Shown here in pieces: positions 38,310-49,040 of a DNA stretch of 64,000 nt. A model generated the notes under the pieces. The model was not told where the DNA came from. It made no database searches and was given only the letters and a program-made list of their open reading frames with translations. The translations under genes and the position numbers were made by a program. The first letter of the stretch is position 1. The number at the start of each line of letters is the position of its first letter. The DNA comes from Pezizomycotina sp. ARF18 (Eukaryota; Ascomycota). The DNA is taken from assembly GCA_002224055.1 (NCBI GenBank), contig AZLU01000056.1:124001-188000 (forward strand), in the 5' to 3' direction.

Positions 38310-40284
38310 ATGATGAGGTGGGTTCGCCTCTACGCCATCTATGGGGCGGCGGCGGTGGTTTCCGGAATAGCAGTAACCGGCATACGAAGAACAATGAAAA
38401 CGGAGTCGTACTGCGTCGTAAGCATTCCCTTCAATTCCCCTCAAACCTTTCCCTCGTTTCCCTTCCACTAACAAACCGCTCCTTCCAGAACGAACCGAAC
38501 GCCATAGTCTCCGACGCCTGCGTCTCCTACTCCGACATCGAACAGCTAAACCGCGGCCTCCGCCCGCTAATACAGCGCATAACGCAAAAGACGGACTACT
38601 TCGGCTACTACCGCCTGAACTTATACGGCAAAGAGTGCCCCTTCTGGTCCGACGACACAGGAACATGCGGTAACAGGGCTTGCGCGGTGTACACGACCGA
38701 CGAAGACGACATTCCCGAAATATGGCGGGCGGCGGAGCTGGGAAACTTGTGGGCCGAAGGCGACGCAACCGAGGTCCAGCGTGCACGTCGAGGAACCCAG
38801 CCCGCTCGGCGGAGCTCTGGGACCCGATACGGCGGAAAGCTGCGTGTTCGAGAACGACGACGTGACAGAGCGGGACTATTGCCTACCCGACGAGGAGAGC
38901 AGTCCCTCGGATTTTGTGTACGTGAGTCTTGTGGATAATCCGGAGCGGTTTACGGGCTACGCCGGCCAGAGCGCACATAATATTTGGGATGCAGTGTACC
39001 AGGAGAACTGCTTCCTGAAGAAGTCGCCGAAACGCAACCTTCTTCGGACCCGTTCAGCCAGCAGCCGCCGCAGCAGGTTTTCCCTAACTACCAGGCGGCG
39101 AACGAGCTCAAGAACGTCGTGTTCGAGCGAAGAAGCACGAGCTCGACGTCCAGAACCGGAAGAAGCTGCCCGTTACGTTCGATGACGAGTGCGTTGAGAA
39201 GAGGGTTTTCCACAGAATACTCAGCGGCATGCACGCTAGCATTTCTACACATCTGTGCTGGGACTACTTGGATCAGAAAACTGGTACTTGGGTAAGAAAA
39301 TTTCACCAACTTTGTAGCTGTAATTCTCAATTCTGGTAGCACAATTGCTAATTGTCGTTTAGGGCCCAAACCTAACCTGCTACCAAGAGCGCCTGCAAAA
39401 GCACCCCGACGCCTGCAAAACATCTACTTCAACTACGCCCTCGTACTCCGCGCCATCGCGAAGCTCCGCCACCACATCCCCTCCTACACCTTCTGCTCCG
39501 GCGATCCCAAGGAAAACTCCGTCACGAAATCTCTCGTCCAGGAGCTCGCGAACCGCGCCGCGGCCGGTCACACGCAAATCTTCGACGAGTCGATAATGTG
39601 GAAGGATCCCGACGCCCTCTTACTAAAAGAAGACTTCCGCAACCGTTTCAGGAACGTCAGCCGCCTCATGGACTGCGTCGGCTGCGATAAGTGCCGTCTG
39701 TGGGGTAAAGTTCAAACATCGGGATTAGGGACTGCGCTGAAAGTTTTGTTCGAGTTTGAAGAGAATCCCGAGGAGTCGTTGACGGGTGAGCCGGACGTTC
39801 TACGGCGGTCGGAGATGGTCGCGCTGGTTAATACGCTTGACAAAATTAGTCACAGCCTGACAGCCGTCGACCGTTTCTCCCGCATGGCGGAGAAGATCGA
39901 CTCGCATAACCGACGCTCGTCGAATACAGCGGAGCCGGTTATACTCTGCGAACCGGGCAATCTGGAGTGTGAGTTCCGGAGGAAGCAGAAAGCAGAGGAA
40001 ACCCGCGCAGGGAGTCGCGGAGGAGTTTGGAACGAGTTCGAGCAGGTTTTTGATGCGGTGAAGTTTTGTGCTTAGGAGCTGGTATGAGATGCCGGGGAAA
40101 GTGTAAGTTTTTTTTTAAAGCTCTTTGTTTTTCTTCTTGAGATGGGCTCCTATTGGGATAGTTTTGCTAACGGTGGTGCTTTTATAGATTTAATCTTGCT
40201 GTTTACCAGATGGCCCTATTCTGGAACAAGTTCGTTGGACGCGATAAGTACGTCGATGTCAAGTACGTCCGCGTCGATCTTTAA
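38310..40284 (+). CDS. ERO1: Endoplasmic reticulum thiol oxidase Ero1
   Basis: Ero1 is the FAD-dependent oxidase on the lumenal side of the ER that reoxidises protein disulfide isomerase and passes electrons to oxygen. Exon 1 (38310-38417) gives a hydrophobic signal-anchor-like start (AIYGAAAVVSGIAVTGI). After an intron (38418-38488) come NEPNAIVSDACVSY, YYRLNLYGKECPFW and the shuttle pair C-x4-C in CGNRACAV (38666-38683). Then follow VSLVDNPERFTGYAG and HNIWDAVYQENCF, LSGMHASISTHLCWDYLDQK, an intron (39292-39362) and GPNLTCYQER. The catalytic CVGCDKCRLWGKVQTSGLG starts at 39674. The last intron (40103-40187) leads to FNLAVYQMALFWNKFVGRDK and a stop at 40284. At about 560 residues it matches fungal Ero1. 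Three or more frame shifts occur, but all key cysteines are present. Confidence 0.97.
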
Positions 40285-40818
40285 ATCGCAAAGCAAACCG
40301 AGAATATGACTGGAACAGATAGAATGGTTTGATGAATAGGCATTATAGACGAGTTTTTTTTTTTTTTTTTTTTTTTTTTCTTCCCTCTTTCCTCATATTT
40401 TTATTTATATCCTAGAAGGAATACATCTACTCCCACCAATGCATTTTTGTTGTTTTTTATGTATTCCCTTGTTTTTACTGTAATTGGCGTTTTCTCTTGA
40501 AGTTTTTCATTCTGCTTTTTTTCCTGTTTCCTTTTTTACTCTCATTTGTTGGCGTTTTTTTCTTTGTTGAATCTAGCAGGATCTCACGATAGAGATCTGC
40601 TCGTTGTATATAGGCATTACCATCATCTACGAATTCGCACAAATAACAGCTTTTCTGCCTTTAAAGTAAAAGACTAAAGATAATGAGTTGAGTAGAACTA
40701 GGTGTTCGTATCATAGGGGATTCCGAAGCGCCGACTTACGATCGTCTCTTCCAGACACGATGCGTACGATTTTATAAAAATATATATATACGTACAGCTC
40801 ATTCAGTATTAAAAAAAG
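40285..40818. other. Gap between ERO1 and the small unknown gene
   Basis: T-rich 3' region of ERO1 including a 26-base T-run (40354-40379), then a likely promoter with a TATA-like ATATATATAT near 40779. Nothing else is recognisable. Confidence 0.5.
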
Positions 40819-41244
40819 ATGGAACGTAACCGCGGCCGCAGCATCATGGAAACCATGAACCGCGGGTCCATCATCCAGGGACTAATAGAGCCCGACATCG
40901 TCGCCAGCCACCTCCGCGAATCGCTGCCGAATGAGATCAAAGACGGCAACACGGCGTACGTCGGCCTCGAGCTTTTCATGGACTTTTACCGCGAGTGGTA
41001 TACTTTGATCAGTAGCAGCACTAGTAGCGGTGAAAAATCCGAGATCGCGCACGATGCCTCCCGCTGGGGCATACGGAGGATGCTGGAAAGGAAGCGGTGC
41101 ATCGCGGCCCGTTTCGTACCGCTAGTTCCCGGCGAACTGAAGACCGGGTTTTGGCGCTTCGGACGACGGAAACGTCGGCAGCAAGCCCGGAGGATCCGAT
41201 TAGCGTAGAATCTACAGCGGGCGTGGACAAACCAGAAGAATGAA
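40819..41244 (+). CDS. Small hypothetical protein
   Basis: I do not recognise this protein. The start at 40819 follows an AT-rich leader ending in AAAAAAAG. It reads MERNRGRSIMETMNRGSIIQ, then IEPDIVASHLRESLPNEIKD, AYVGLELFMDFYREWYTLIS and RWGIRRMLERKRCIAARFVP. In the same frame it stops at 41208 with an odd Arg-rich end. Shifting frame near 41115 gives a more natural disordered end (RTTETSAASPEDPISVESTA) with a stop at 41241-41243, so a single-base loss is likely here too. GC content is well above the flanks, which supports real coding. The product would be about 140 residues with no signal peptide, membrane segment or known motif. It follows ERO1 on the same strand at 534 bases, with no sign of joint function. 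Confidence 0.42.
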
Positions 41245-42358
41245 CCCGGAGCTGGTAAAATCGAGGGATGGCATTTCCGGGTTTTTTTTTTTTTTTTTTT
41301 TTTTTTTGCATGCCAAACACCCGAAACAATAGACGCAGCCTGGAAATAATTCGATCCTTCGAGCGTAAAGGGGAAAATGGACCAGTACTTCTACGCCGAT
41401 AGCACAGTCGTTAGTGGCATCGAGCTGGATGGAACGGTGGCTTAGGGTACAATAAGGGACACTGTACGGCCGTCAACAATTCCTAGAGCCATTGCTGGAT
41501 GAAATACAAAGGCCGCGTGGGAAAAGAAGGGAGGTTTTTGGATGATAGCTCCGGTACCAGCGGCGGTGGATCCGAGCACATGATAGCAAACGAAGTAACC
41601 CGGCTGACGAGGCTGACGACAATGATAATGACGAGCTTGAAAATGGTAACGCGACCGACCATAACGAAGAAAGGATGTCTATAGGGAAGAGGGCGCCGAC
41701 GATATGTATAAAACATAGAACGATCCCAGGAATCCCGAGGTCTCGAAAAGATGTCTTGGACAAGACCAAGACTGGGCGAATCGTAGGGAGGGAGTAGGGA
41801 TGCATGGATAAACGATACTTTGGAGCTATAAAGCATTCGAGATGGAGTCTTTGCTTATGTATATAGAATGAATTCAAAAACAGCGGTATAGCACGGAAGG
41901 GTTTTAATAGAAAGATTGATTCACGCCGTATGTGTTAGAAGGATAAGGAGTGTGTATTTGTATAAATGTCGTAGTTTTGATCGTTTCACTGGCATCTCCC
42001 GGTAAGGTCAACTTCAGCAAACCTAAGGGTGAACATATTACCCTTGATGTACGTACGGTAGACGCTAATGTCCTTCGTGGGAACAATGTGGAAGCAAATG
42101 GAAGAGAAAAGGGGAAACACCATTTATCTAAATGCTATGAATAAAGGTACGCTATGTGTATACATTTTTGACTACTTGAACTAAATGTATGATCCGTCAC
42201 GAAGAAAAAAGCGAAAAACGAAAAAGCGAAAAAGGAAGCGATTTTTAACGTATACTCTCCCCAGGGGTGTACCGTCAGAGCAAAAACATGCTTGATAGCA
42301 TAAAGGTAAGGGCTATAGTAATTCTTTAAGAAAAGGAAAACGAACACGAACACCCTCC
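41245..42358. other. Gap between convergent genes
   Basis: 1.1 kb between the small unknown gene and the DAS2-like gene, which point toward each other. A 26-base T-run is at 41282-41307. Minus frames at 41473-41877 are open but have no codon bias or known match. I see nothing else. Confidence 0.45.
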
Positions 42359-43322
42359 TTATATACTATCATAAAAATTCTCCAAATCCGCCTCACCAAT
42401 CGTAATCCTACTCTTACTAACGAACGGCCTCGTCGGACTGTACGCCCGCGCGGGACTAAAGTGTCCCGGTAACGTTCCCACTCCAACGCTCAACAAATTA
42501 CTCAACCCGCTCTTTATGAACTTCAGCTGCTCGTCCCTGCGCGCGCGTATATCGTCCCACACCCCCATCGCGATGAGGTCTATAGCAGCCGACTCCGGTC
42601 CCCGGGGTAGGATTATATCCGCGAGCGTCTTTGTTGGGTAGATTGTTTCTTCGAAGGCGCGCTTGCCGAAGCGGACGTACCGAGAGAAGACTGTGTCGAG
42701 GGGATGGAGAGGGTTTCTGTGTCGCGGAGGACTATTCTTTTCTGTTAGCAATTATCTTTTTTTTTTAACCCTTCGAGAGGATGTGAGACCATGTAATAGA
42801 TAGAGAGAAGGTTATAGAGAAAAGGATGCTGTAACGTACCCCGCCATCCCAACCTAACGTCCGCATCCAAGTCCACGAACACCTTTATGTTTGCCACCTC
42901 CAGTAACCTTTATGACACAGCACATAGCACCCTTCAACGAGTACTACATCGGGTACTCCGCTCCCCCTGCCCTCTTCTCTCCACCATCACCACCACCACT
43001 TCTACTCTCAATATTAGATAACTCCCCGCCAACATCCGCAGCGTCAACATCACCTTTAACTACGCCCTCCACCGCATCCGCTAAACCGTCTAAATCGAAT
43101 GCGTCGATGTTTCGCGGTCTACTTCGTCGTCTTCTGTTGTCGTTGTAGTGTCGGCGAGGGATGGTCGACGGGATGGTAAGGGTTTTGCGAAGGAGGACTG
43201 GTGTAAGGTTGCGACGGAAGGCGGTTGTTGGAGAGGGAGAGGAGGCGGTTTTTTAGGGCTGCTAGGACGGTTTTTTTGCCGGAGGCTTGGCCGCCGGCGA
43301 TAGAGACTACTACTGCTGACAT
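42359..43322 (-). CDS. DAS2: P-loop kinase of the uridine-kinase family, Das2-like
   Basis: The start at 43322 reads MSAVVVSIAGGQASGKKTVL, with a Walker A loop (GGQASGKKT) of the uridine/phosphoribulokinase type. Further on come NIDAFDLDGLADAVEGVVKG, an Asp/Gly-rich linker, PDVVLVEGCYVL (the strand before the acceptor-site region) and ANIKVFVDLDADVRLGWR. An intron at about 42748-42840 precedes IVLRDTE. Then follow TVFSRYVRFGKRAFEETIYP, TKTLADIILPRGPESAAIDL and DDIRARRDEQLKFIK. The order matches fungal Das2/uridine kinase-like proteins, which are thought to phosphorylate uridine or cytidine or to have lost that role. Several single-base shifts divide it. The middle is low-complexity and poorly conserved. 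It could equally be named a generic P-loop nucleoside kinase, and the substrate is inferred from family only. Confidence 0.75.
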
Positions 43323-44578
43323 TTTCGTCGGGGAGTTGAGTTGACGGTTGCGATGCCGCAGAAGAAGTGTGTGGAGGTGGACAAGAGGATGTCGTGTGGT
43401 TTTTAGACTTTGTGGGGAAATGGGAAGCCGTCGAATTTTATCTATTTTTATTTTTTTATTTTATTTTATTTTATTTATTTTTTATTTTTATTTTTTATTT
43501 TTTTATTTTAAACCTGGAGGCTTTAAGCTTAAATGAAACCCCTCAGGAAAGAACAAAAAGGTTCCCGATCGCTCGATCTCGAACCAAGCTACGACCCGAC
43601 GCTCAAACCCGGAGTATGAAAAAAAAATTTTCTTTCCGTTTTCTTCCAGAATAGAAGTTAAATTATAAAGCGTACTGAGAGCTTGAAGCAGTAGCTGCGG
43701 CAAAGTCTCAAGTACGACAAGGATGATCTTGATATTGTGGGGGTGTGGTGCGGCGGAATGTCGGAAACGGCAAGATTCCAAAGAGGGAAAGAGAACGTTC
43801 TTCAAGAATGGTACCATATAAAGAACTTCTGTGCTACGTTGGATCGAGCGATCGTGGAGCTGGAATTCGAGCACTTTATACTTAAGTAGGTAGATGCTCG
43901 CGGTACTTGCAGTGTTGGAGGTTGATGTGGAGAAGTGTCGTGGTGTTTTTTTCAAATACTAGTATGTTTTGGTGCCTTTGCAGATCAAAAACTCGTTTAT
44001 CTCCGCGACAGGTTTTTGATGTGGTTCTGGAAAAGCAGGTTTTTTTTTTTTTTTCCTTCTCTTATCGCTGCAATTTCTACTATTTTTAGAGACAACGTCA
44101 AGATTTTCAAGGTTTTCTAGAAAAAAACAAGGGCGTCGAATGAGAGATCGCGAAAGCATGGATCCTTTGGATTGTCTAACAGGTTTTCTGCAGGCACAGA
44201 AATATGTATCTGGATTATTTATTATTTATAGGAAGCATTTCAGACGGTGGAAAAGCTGGGTGTGAGGCAAGAATGCCCGAATAGCTTGGTTGGAAGCGGA
44301 GGCGATAAACAAGGCGGGGTTCGGGGAAGATCTTGCTTCCTCAAACCAGCACGTTGAAGTAAAAAAATATTTTATCTTTTCGTTTATTAGGCATTAAAAA
44401 TGGATATATCTATTACTCTACAAAAAAAAAAAAAATAGTATTAAAAAAGAAGACTCGTATCGTTGAAGAACGTATATACAGAGAATCTTAAGAAGAATGA
44501 AAAAAAAGTTGTAAGAAAAAAAAGGATCGATAGTTGATATCTCATTTCCCTCGCTATTGTTTATTTTGTATTTTTGCC

Positions 44579-44609
<31 letters not shown>

Positions 44610-44796
44610 TCTCAAAATTAAACAAAAAACTCGTTTGCTTGCCATGCTTGTAAAATAGTAACTCGTTTGCTTCGGATCGATGCTCACTTTCCGTGACTGG
44701 CATCGATGTGGCTCAAGAAACAGCGTCTTCCCACAACTACCCCAACCCGCTGTCCCACTCGTACTTCGCTATATTTAGACACCAGCAATTATTCTT
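43323..44796. other. Gap upstream of DAS2-like gene and downstream of CPT1
   Basis: It holds the promoter side of the DAS2-like gene and the 3' end of CPT1. It includes a T-rich (TTTTA)n low-complexity run and a 28-base A-run (44579-44606). A minus frame at 43503-43955 is open for 150 codons but has no codon bias or known motif, so I leave it uncalled. Confidence 0.45.
43439..43511. repeat. (TTTTA)n low-complexity run
   Basis: About 70 bases of T-rich pentamer- and hexamer-like repeats with scattered A, in non-coding DNA upstream of the DAS2-like gene. No function is visible. Confidence 0.8.
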
Positions 44797-46286
44797 TTAC
44801 ATAACCTTCAACTCCCCGTTCGCGGCCGAAGCCGCATGCTCCTTCGTCGGCGTCTTTACGGGCGGCGCCTTGTCGTAGGGAATGGTGAGGCAGTTGATAC
44901 CCAAGTAGCCGCAGATGCTGTTGATCGTGAGCAGCGCCCAGCGGAAGTACACGATGACGGCGAAGACGAGGTAGGCGTAGAGGTACGTGAGCTCGAGGGT
45001 GGCGGTGACCTGCGGCCTAAAATCACGTTTCATTTCGTAATTAGTATTTATACGGAGATGAAGAGAAATTTGGGAGGGGGAATTTTAAGACGTACAGTCC
45101 GATAAAAGGCCCGTTGGCGATAACAGCCCACCGATGAGCGGTAGTATCGTAACAGACCACCAGGGAACGGTTGTTTAGTTAGGTGCGCGAGGATAATCTT
45201 CGTCGTCATGCGGCCGAAGACGAAGGCGAGCGTGAGGCAGAAGAGGACGAGTGGTTGTCGGTGCGGAGGTAGGAGTAAGGCGAGTATATCCATCCGAGGC
45301 AGGCGGACATGAAGACGACGATGGGCGTCCACTCGTAAATACGGGCGCGATGGGGAGGTTATCTCTGCGGCGGGCGTCGACGACGTTTTTAACGCTGTGT
45401 AGGGTGGGATGTTAGTATAGTACACCTTGTTTGTGTAACGGAATAAAGTAGTGGTATGGAAGAGGGTAGCGTACCAAAACGGCAAATGCACGAACAAAAA
45501 CATGCCGAAAATAATGTAAACCAAATATCCCTCAGCGACGCATCGCCGAAGACAGTGGCCCAGGTGAAGTTGTCAGCGAGCTTGTACGTCCAGATCTCCG
45601 GGCCGTATATCCCGACGCGATCATGATGCTACACGCGATGATCAAACCCTCCGTCGGCCCGTTGAAGTAACCCAAGTACAAAATGTGCGAGTGGTACGTC
45701 TCCCACGTCGAAAACCACATCGGCAGGATGGGTATCAGCGCTGTGAACACGCCGATCTTGGAGACGCCGAGGCCCATGCAGGCTACCGTGCCCAGGCTCG
45801 CGAGGGTGCAGTTGAGCGAGTCGATGCCGTGGTCGAAGAGCTCGCCGAGAGGGAGGAAGTGCCCGTCCGCCGCGCCTGCTTGCCGTCGATGTTGTCCATG
45901 GTCGAGTACACCCAGAGTCCGAGGCGAAGCTGAAGTACAGCCATGCGGGACCGGGACCCTCGAGGTCGGGGATGTAGATCTCGATGAAGACGACGTTGAT
46001 CAGGATGGCGAAGAAGCCGAGTAAGGTGACGAGGTTCGGGGCCATCCATAGCGGGAGGAGTTCGACGCACCAGTTCCACTGTTAGACGAGAGAGAAAAGA
46101 AGTTAGTATCGGTTATCTATCTTCTTTATCTTTATCGCGGTTCGCACTTCGATGATAGATGTCGAAAGAGGGATAAGGGAGTCACTGACGTAATGCCTCA
46201 GGATGTACTTGGATGTCAGCGACAGGTCGACGGACTGATACTTGTAGTCCTTGAGGTGCCGCAGGGCGTCTGGGCTGAGGGACCAT
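44797..46286 (-). CDS. CPT1: CDP-choline/CDP-ethanolamine:diacylglycerol phosphotransferase
   Basis: This multi-pass ER/Golgi membrane enzyme makes the last step of the Kennedy pathway, joining CDP-choline or CDP-ethanolamine to diacylglycerol. Exon 1 (46190-46286) reads LSPDALRHLKDYKYQSVDLS up to LTSKYILRHY. After an intron (46079-46189) comes WNWCVELLPLWMAPNLVTLL. The catalytic CDP-alcohol phosphotransferase motif is complete: DNIDGKQARRTG (45858-45897) followed by LFDHGIDSLN. Then GLGVSKIGVFTALIPILPMW, FSTWETYHSHILYLGYFNGP and, across two further introns, KNVVDARRRDNLPIAP, LVLFCLTLAFVFGRMTTKII and AHLTKQPFP. The C-terminus is TYLYAYLVFAVIVYFRWALL and CGYLGINCLTIPYDK, ending ELKVM. At least five single-base losses shift the frame, two of them C losses around the catalytic motif. 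Whether it prefers choline or ethanolamine cannot be told from sequence; many filamentous fungi have one dual enzyme. Confidence 0.95.
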
Positions 46287-47442
46287 CTTCCAGGATGTTA
46301 GCTTCCATGTGGTGCGGCAAATAAAATGTTGAGAGGAATGATAGATGAGAAGTATGCAGGTCCGTCAGGGCAGTGCTTGCTATGGTATGCAAGACAGACG
46401 GATAGCTCTATGATAACTGGATGACGCTAGCGAAAAGAGAAAAGCAACCCCAGCAAAAAAAAAAAAAAAAAAAAAAAAGAAAAGGAAAAGGAAAGCGAAA
46501 AAGAGAAAGCGAAAAGAGAGCTGAAAAGGGAGAGCTGAAAAGAACAACAGCGAAATCACTCCGAGTGTGCCGTTCTAGAACGAAGTGAAGGAAAAATCGG
46601 TTGAGAAAGATATAGAAACAGGACTGGAGTAAATAATGATAAGGGGAAGAAAAGAAAGGAAAGAATGAACAGTTAGACCAGATAGGCCAGATTAGATAGA
46701 CACCTCCGAGTAAGTAGTAGCTATTGGAGTATGTGCTGTTTTGTCTCTGTCTCTCGGTCTTTTGACTTTTCTGTCTTGTTTCTTGTTCTCGTATTTATTT
46801 TATTAAGGGTATATATTATTATTTATTTTTTTGTTCGAGAGTGAGTGGATTCAAGTAAATTAATTCTTTTCCTGGGTAGTAGACATTCCAAGGGGAATTT
46901 GAAGAAAGAAAAAAAAAAAAAAAAAAAAATAGAAGTGAAAGAAGTAAAAAGAAGTAAAAGAAGTTAAAGAATAGAAGGCCTGTCAAAAATATTTTAAGGT
47001 TCTTGTTCCTGTCCCTGTTCCTGATCCCTTTAATTCAGAACCCTTTCACTCTCAAGCTTCAACGTACCTTTCGGTGGTTCTGTGCCAAGTGAGTGAACAT
47101 GAATCGGCAGAAGACTGTGCTTCTTCATATCACTTGTGAAAACCATATTCCTCCTTGTCCTTCCTCTCTACTCTCTCCTTATCCTGTGTTTTCTATTCGT
47201 CCTTCCTTGAAATTCGTTACAGCCTGCCAGCTTCTGCTTCTGTTTTTATTTCTATTTTCAAACACCGTACGCGTTACAACCCACAACCGTCGACGTTGTC
47301 TGCAGTGATTGCTCTTTCCTTGAGCTCCTGATAACTGTTTCCTCAATGACAGCGAAAGCTGGTTGGTTCCCCTGTGGGAGCTAGCACAGATAGCAGGAGA
47401 TGGCAAATGCCGGTGGAAAGCGGAGTAACCCCCAAAGCTACT

Positions 47443-47473
<31 letters not shown>

Positions 47474-48338
47474 GTTGGGGAGAAAAAAACAAGGCCCGTC
47501 TACCCTTTCCGCAGCCCTCCTAATAGATCTTGGAAACGGTAGGGCGAAACAAAAGCAAAGAGAACTCAATAAGGAGAAGCGTTCAATCCATCCAAAGGTT
47601 GTTATAAAATAAAAAAGGGAACGTGTCGGGGTCGTCAATAAGGGAACAGAGAAAAAGAACAAGACAGCCGCCCATCTCAAAAGGACGGGAGGGAAAGGAT
47701 ATATATCTCAAAAAAAAATATTCGACAATCTACCCCCTTAAGGCCTTTCAAAGGCAGGCAAAGAGAAGGAGATACACAAAAAAGAGAGCGACTATCGCGA
47801 AAAGAAAAGAAGTGCAAACACGCAAAATTACCGGTTATTCCGGAGCCTCGGACGCGCAATTGGTAGGGAGTTGTGTTTGTATACTTCCGTTTTTCTAAGC
47901 TTCTTCTTCTACTTGATCCACTCTTTCCTATTCACACTTTTACAGCAGTTACAACTGCTGCCGATAGGAATGAAAAGCACGCCTACGCGAAACTCATCTT
48001 GCTAACCAACCAGTCGATAACTTTGATCCCCGAGATTACGCCAATATATCAAGCCTGTCGACAGAGCCGTCGTGTGATTTTTTTCGCGAAAAACAGCTCT
48101 TGAGTATAAAATTAAGGCGCTATCGATAGCGAGAAGGGAAAAAAACGACCCGGGAGAAAAGAAACGACAGAGCTATTTTCACCAAATGTTATCTTCGTTA
48201 CTGGAACGACGGATGATGGTTATTGGTTCTTTCCAAGCCTTTTCCTTGGACAAAGCAAATGAAAGAAACAAAAGCGAGATAAATTGACATGCGACAAATG
48301 AAGACTCTCCTCGGCTCAGGAAAAAATACCTTGTCCCT

Positions 48339-48370
<32 letters not shown>

Positions 48371-49040
48371 CCCTTTTGTTGAGAAAACAAGATCTGCCGC
48401 TATCTTTCCAAACCATTGGAAACGTTATTCCTGACGCCGATTTTTCAATCTGAGAATGAAGAAGGTCCGAGTGACCCTGAAAAAAGATCATACTGGAAGA
48501 GAGAACTCTTTCGTGATCACGGCCTCGTTTTAGTGTAACTAACTAACTACTCGCTTGGAAGGCCACAAGACCTATCTCGCGCCCAATCTTTTTCTCCCAA
48601 GAAGGTGGCGCCTTCGGAAATCTCCATTTGTTTTTTATAGCGAAGGCGAAGCACGGCTCATTACGGAGTGCGGACTCCGGAGCAGCAAATTCTCCGTCTT
48701 TCTCTCTTGACATCTAATAGAGAAGCCAAAAGATCGATTCTTTGACATTCACGGGCTAACGAGATCTGAGAGCTTTTGAGGCTCATTAAGCTAATATATA
48801 TTTTTTTCCTAACTTACAATCAATGATCAAACCAATGCATGAAATAATCTACACCACACACGACGATCTACAGCGTATCGAAAAAAAAAATGTCACCGTT
48901 GAGACCTTATTCGAACAATCAAAAGGATATTCATCCCCTTCTGCTAATTATCCGACAAGGATGGTGACAGTCTTTCTTTTTTCCCGATCATCTTCTTCCC
49001 AGAATACGAGAGAAGTTGCCTCCTAAAGCTGTCAAAGTAG
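46287..49040. other. Upstream region of CPT1
   Basis: 2.75 kb without a supportable gene, with several of the longest homopolymer runs in the window (46456-46478 A, 46911-46929 A, 47445-47473 T, 48344-48370 T) and purine-rich AAAG/GAAA repeats around 46480-46560 and 46930-46980. It should include the CPT1 promoter. Confidence 0.5.

Noticed and set aside
43565-43640. Second B-box-like string (GGTTCGAGATC on the minus strand)
   Set aside because: No A box and no cloverleaf despite a following T-run.
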